Origin: an uncultured Peptococcaceae bacterium | Lineage (GTDB): Bacteria > Bacillota > Peptococcia > Peptococcales > Peptococcaceae | DNA: 6,858 nt | NCBI GenBank assembly: GCA_958451915.1 | Contig: CAUDRX010000127.1 | Coordinates: forward strand, 1 to 6,858 | Reading direction: 5' to 3' | Shown here: in pieces, positions 5,972 to 6,858 of the stretch | How positions within the stretch are numbered: position 1 is the first letter of the stretch | How the letters are laid out: each line of letters opens with the position of its first letter | Position numbers and translations under genes: made by a program | The notes under the pieces: generated by a model | What the model was told of the DNA's origin: nothing | The model's database searches: none | Seen by the model: the letters and a program-made list of their open reading frames with translations, nothing else

Positions 5972-6012
5972 ACGGCCCGCCGTTCAGTGATCGTTCACTG
6001 ACGGCGGGCCGT
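5972..6012 (-). terminator. Strong hairpin terminator shared by ftsH and the membrane protein gene
   Basis: Arms 5972-5990 and 5995-6012 pair along 18 bp with one bulged T around a TCGT loop; the outer ten pairs are almost all G/C. On the minus strand it is followed by five T residues, 18 bases after the ftsH stop. On the plus strand it starts 13 bases after the membrane protein stop but has only a weak T-tract (CGTTCGTTT), so it is best as the ftsH terminator and partly bidirectional. Confidence 0.88.
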
Positions 6013-6029
6013 CGTTCGTTTATGAGAGA

Positions 6030-6858
6030 TTACTTGCGCGTTTCGTCCTCATCATCGGATTCCTGCGAGGGCAGTCCGAGAGAAGTGTCATCGCTGCGCT
6101 TTGGCTGCTGATGCTCCGGCTTGTCCCACCAAGGGGTTGGTGCCTTCGCTGGCTGCTCTGGCGCAGCCGGCTTATCACTCTGCTTTGCTGTATCCTGGGC
6201 TGGCTGTTCGCCGCGCACCCACTGCTCAAAGGAGAATGGTTCACCACCTGGCGCCTGCGGCGTCTCATCGACAGGCGCCGGTGCTGGGGCGGGTGCTGGG
6301 TTTTCCTTTGCCTTTCTGGCAGCCTCAGCGATCTTGCGCTGCTTCTCTTCATTGAGTTTAGCAAGATATTCGGCCTCTTCCTGATCGATCTGTTCGAGTG
6401 GCTTGCCGTCCATGACACCCTGGAACTGGAAAGCATTGAGGACTTCGCGTTCCTTGAGGGCATTTGCCACAGCGTCGAGCTTGTCACGGTGCTCGGTCAG
6501 GATGGCATGGGCACGCTCGTGGCATTCGTCCATGATGCGCTTCACTTCCTTATCGATGGAGAAAGCGATGGCCTCAGAGTAATTGCGATTGTGCCCAAGG
6601 TCGCGGCCTAAGAAGACCTGTTCCTGATCCTCGCCGAATGTGATGGTGCCGAGCTCCTCGCTCATGCCCCAGCGGGTGACCATCTGACGGATGGTCTTGG
6701 TGGCGCGCTCGATGTCATTGGACGCACCGGTAGAGATCTCACCGAGGACGATCTCTTCGGCGACACGGCCGCCGAGCATCATCGTCACTTCATCCAGGAG
6801 ATGGCTGCGCGTCATATAATTGCGGTCTTCGACCGGCAGGCTCATAGTGTAGCCGCCA
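6030..6858 (-). CDS. ftsH: ATP-dependent zinc metalloprotease FtsH, C-terminal part (5' end beyond window)
   Basis: The last 275 residues of the membrane-anchored AAA+ protease that removes misfolded and regulatory proteins. The fragment opens with GGYTMSLP, the strand region just after the HExxH helix, so the transmembrane helices, AAA+ domain and HExxH lie to the right, outside the window. LGGRVAEE (fragment residues 28-35) and STGASND (42-48) are peptidase-domain signatures; the final Asp (D48) corresponds to E. coli FtsH Asp492, the third zinc ligand. Conserved RWGMSEELG and VFLGRD follow. From about fragment residue 168 the protein leaves the folded domain: a charged helix (EEKQRKIAEAARKAKE), a PAPAPAPAP run, two WW/W-containing Pro/Gln stretches and a final acidic SDDEDETRK. 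This tail of about 105 residues is longer than in E. coli or Bacillus FtsH. The reading frame is unbroken to the window edge. Confidence 0.97.
   Translation of the reverse strand, partial: GGYTMSLPVEDRNYMTRSHLLDEVTMMLGGRVAEEIVLGEISTGASNDIERATKTIRQMVTRWGMSEELGTITFGEDQEQVFLGRDLGHNRNYSEAIAFSIDKEVKRIMDECHERAHAILTEHRDKLDAVANALKEREVLNAFQFQGVMDGKPLEQIDQEEAEYLAKLNEEKQRKIAEAARKAKENPAPAPAPAPVDETPQAPGGEPFSFEQWVRGEQPAQDTAKQSDKPAAPEQPAKAPTPWWDKPEHQQPKRSDDTSLGLPSQESDDEDETRK
6273..6299 (-). repeat. Pro-Ala dipeptide run in the FtsH tail
   Basis: Nine residues of alternating Pro and Ala (PAPAPAPAP) encoded by CC-N/GC-N codons. It separates the charged helix from the rest of the disordered tail and is probably a stiff linker. 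Such runs often vary in length between strains. Confidence 0.8.

Noticed and set aside
6111..6611. Plus-strand frames opposite the ftsH tail
   Set aside because: They are antisense to an unmistakable FtsH sequence, with low-complexity translations and no start signals.

Overview
The window looks like ordinary chromosome from a moderately GC-rich anaerobic Firmicute, most likely a Negativicute (Selenomonas/Mitsuokella-like). This rests on an NfnA-NfnB pair typical of strict anaerobes, strong AGGAGG ribosome binding sites, and remembered family resemblance. It is an inference, because no rRNA or other marker gene is present.

Layout, left to right. (1) Bases 1-2061, minus strand: the first 687 codons of an EcoKI-type type I restriction subunit HsdR. 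The gene is intact as far as it goes and leaves the window at base 1. It has its own sigma70-type promoter (2116-2144). No hsdM or hsdS lies upstream, so they are expected to the left, outside the window. (2) Bases 2062-2273: a divergent intergenic region with the hsdR promoter and an extended -10 promoter for the next gene, the latter overlapped by an inverted repeat. (3) Bases 2274-2852, plus strand: a 192-residue DJ-1/PfpI protein that ends at a rho-independent terminator. (4) Bases 3001-5315, minus strand: a two-gene operon, nfnA then nfnB, joined by a TAATG stop/start overlap. It encodes the electron-bifurcating NADH-dependent reduced ferredoxin:NADP+ oxidoreductase and ends at its own terminator (2953-2985). 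(5) Bases 5316-5535: a second divergent intergenic region with promoters in both directions. (6) Bases 5536-5958, plus strand: a 140-residue, four-helix membrane protein of unknown function. (7) Bases 5972-6012: a very strong hairpin terminator between convergent genes. (8) Bases 6030-6858, minus strand: the C-terminal 275 residues of the FtsH membrane protease, with a long proline/alanine-rich acidic tail.

The genes do not form one pathway: defence (HsdR), protein or aldehyde damage response (DJ-1/PfpI), redox balance (NfnAB) and membrane proteolysis (FtsH) sit side by side as separate transcription units. The points most worth a second look are the HEPN-type R-x4-H motif in the N-terminal domain of HsdR, the in-frame 51-bp-period repeat in the tail of NfnA, the close match of the DJ-1/PfpI protein to plant DJ-1D halves, and the unidentified membrane protein. 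I see no CRISPR array, tRNA, rRNA, insertion sequence or attachment site.
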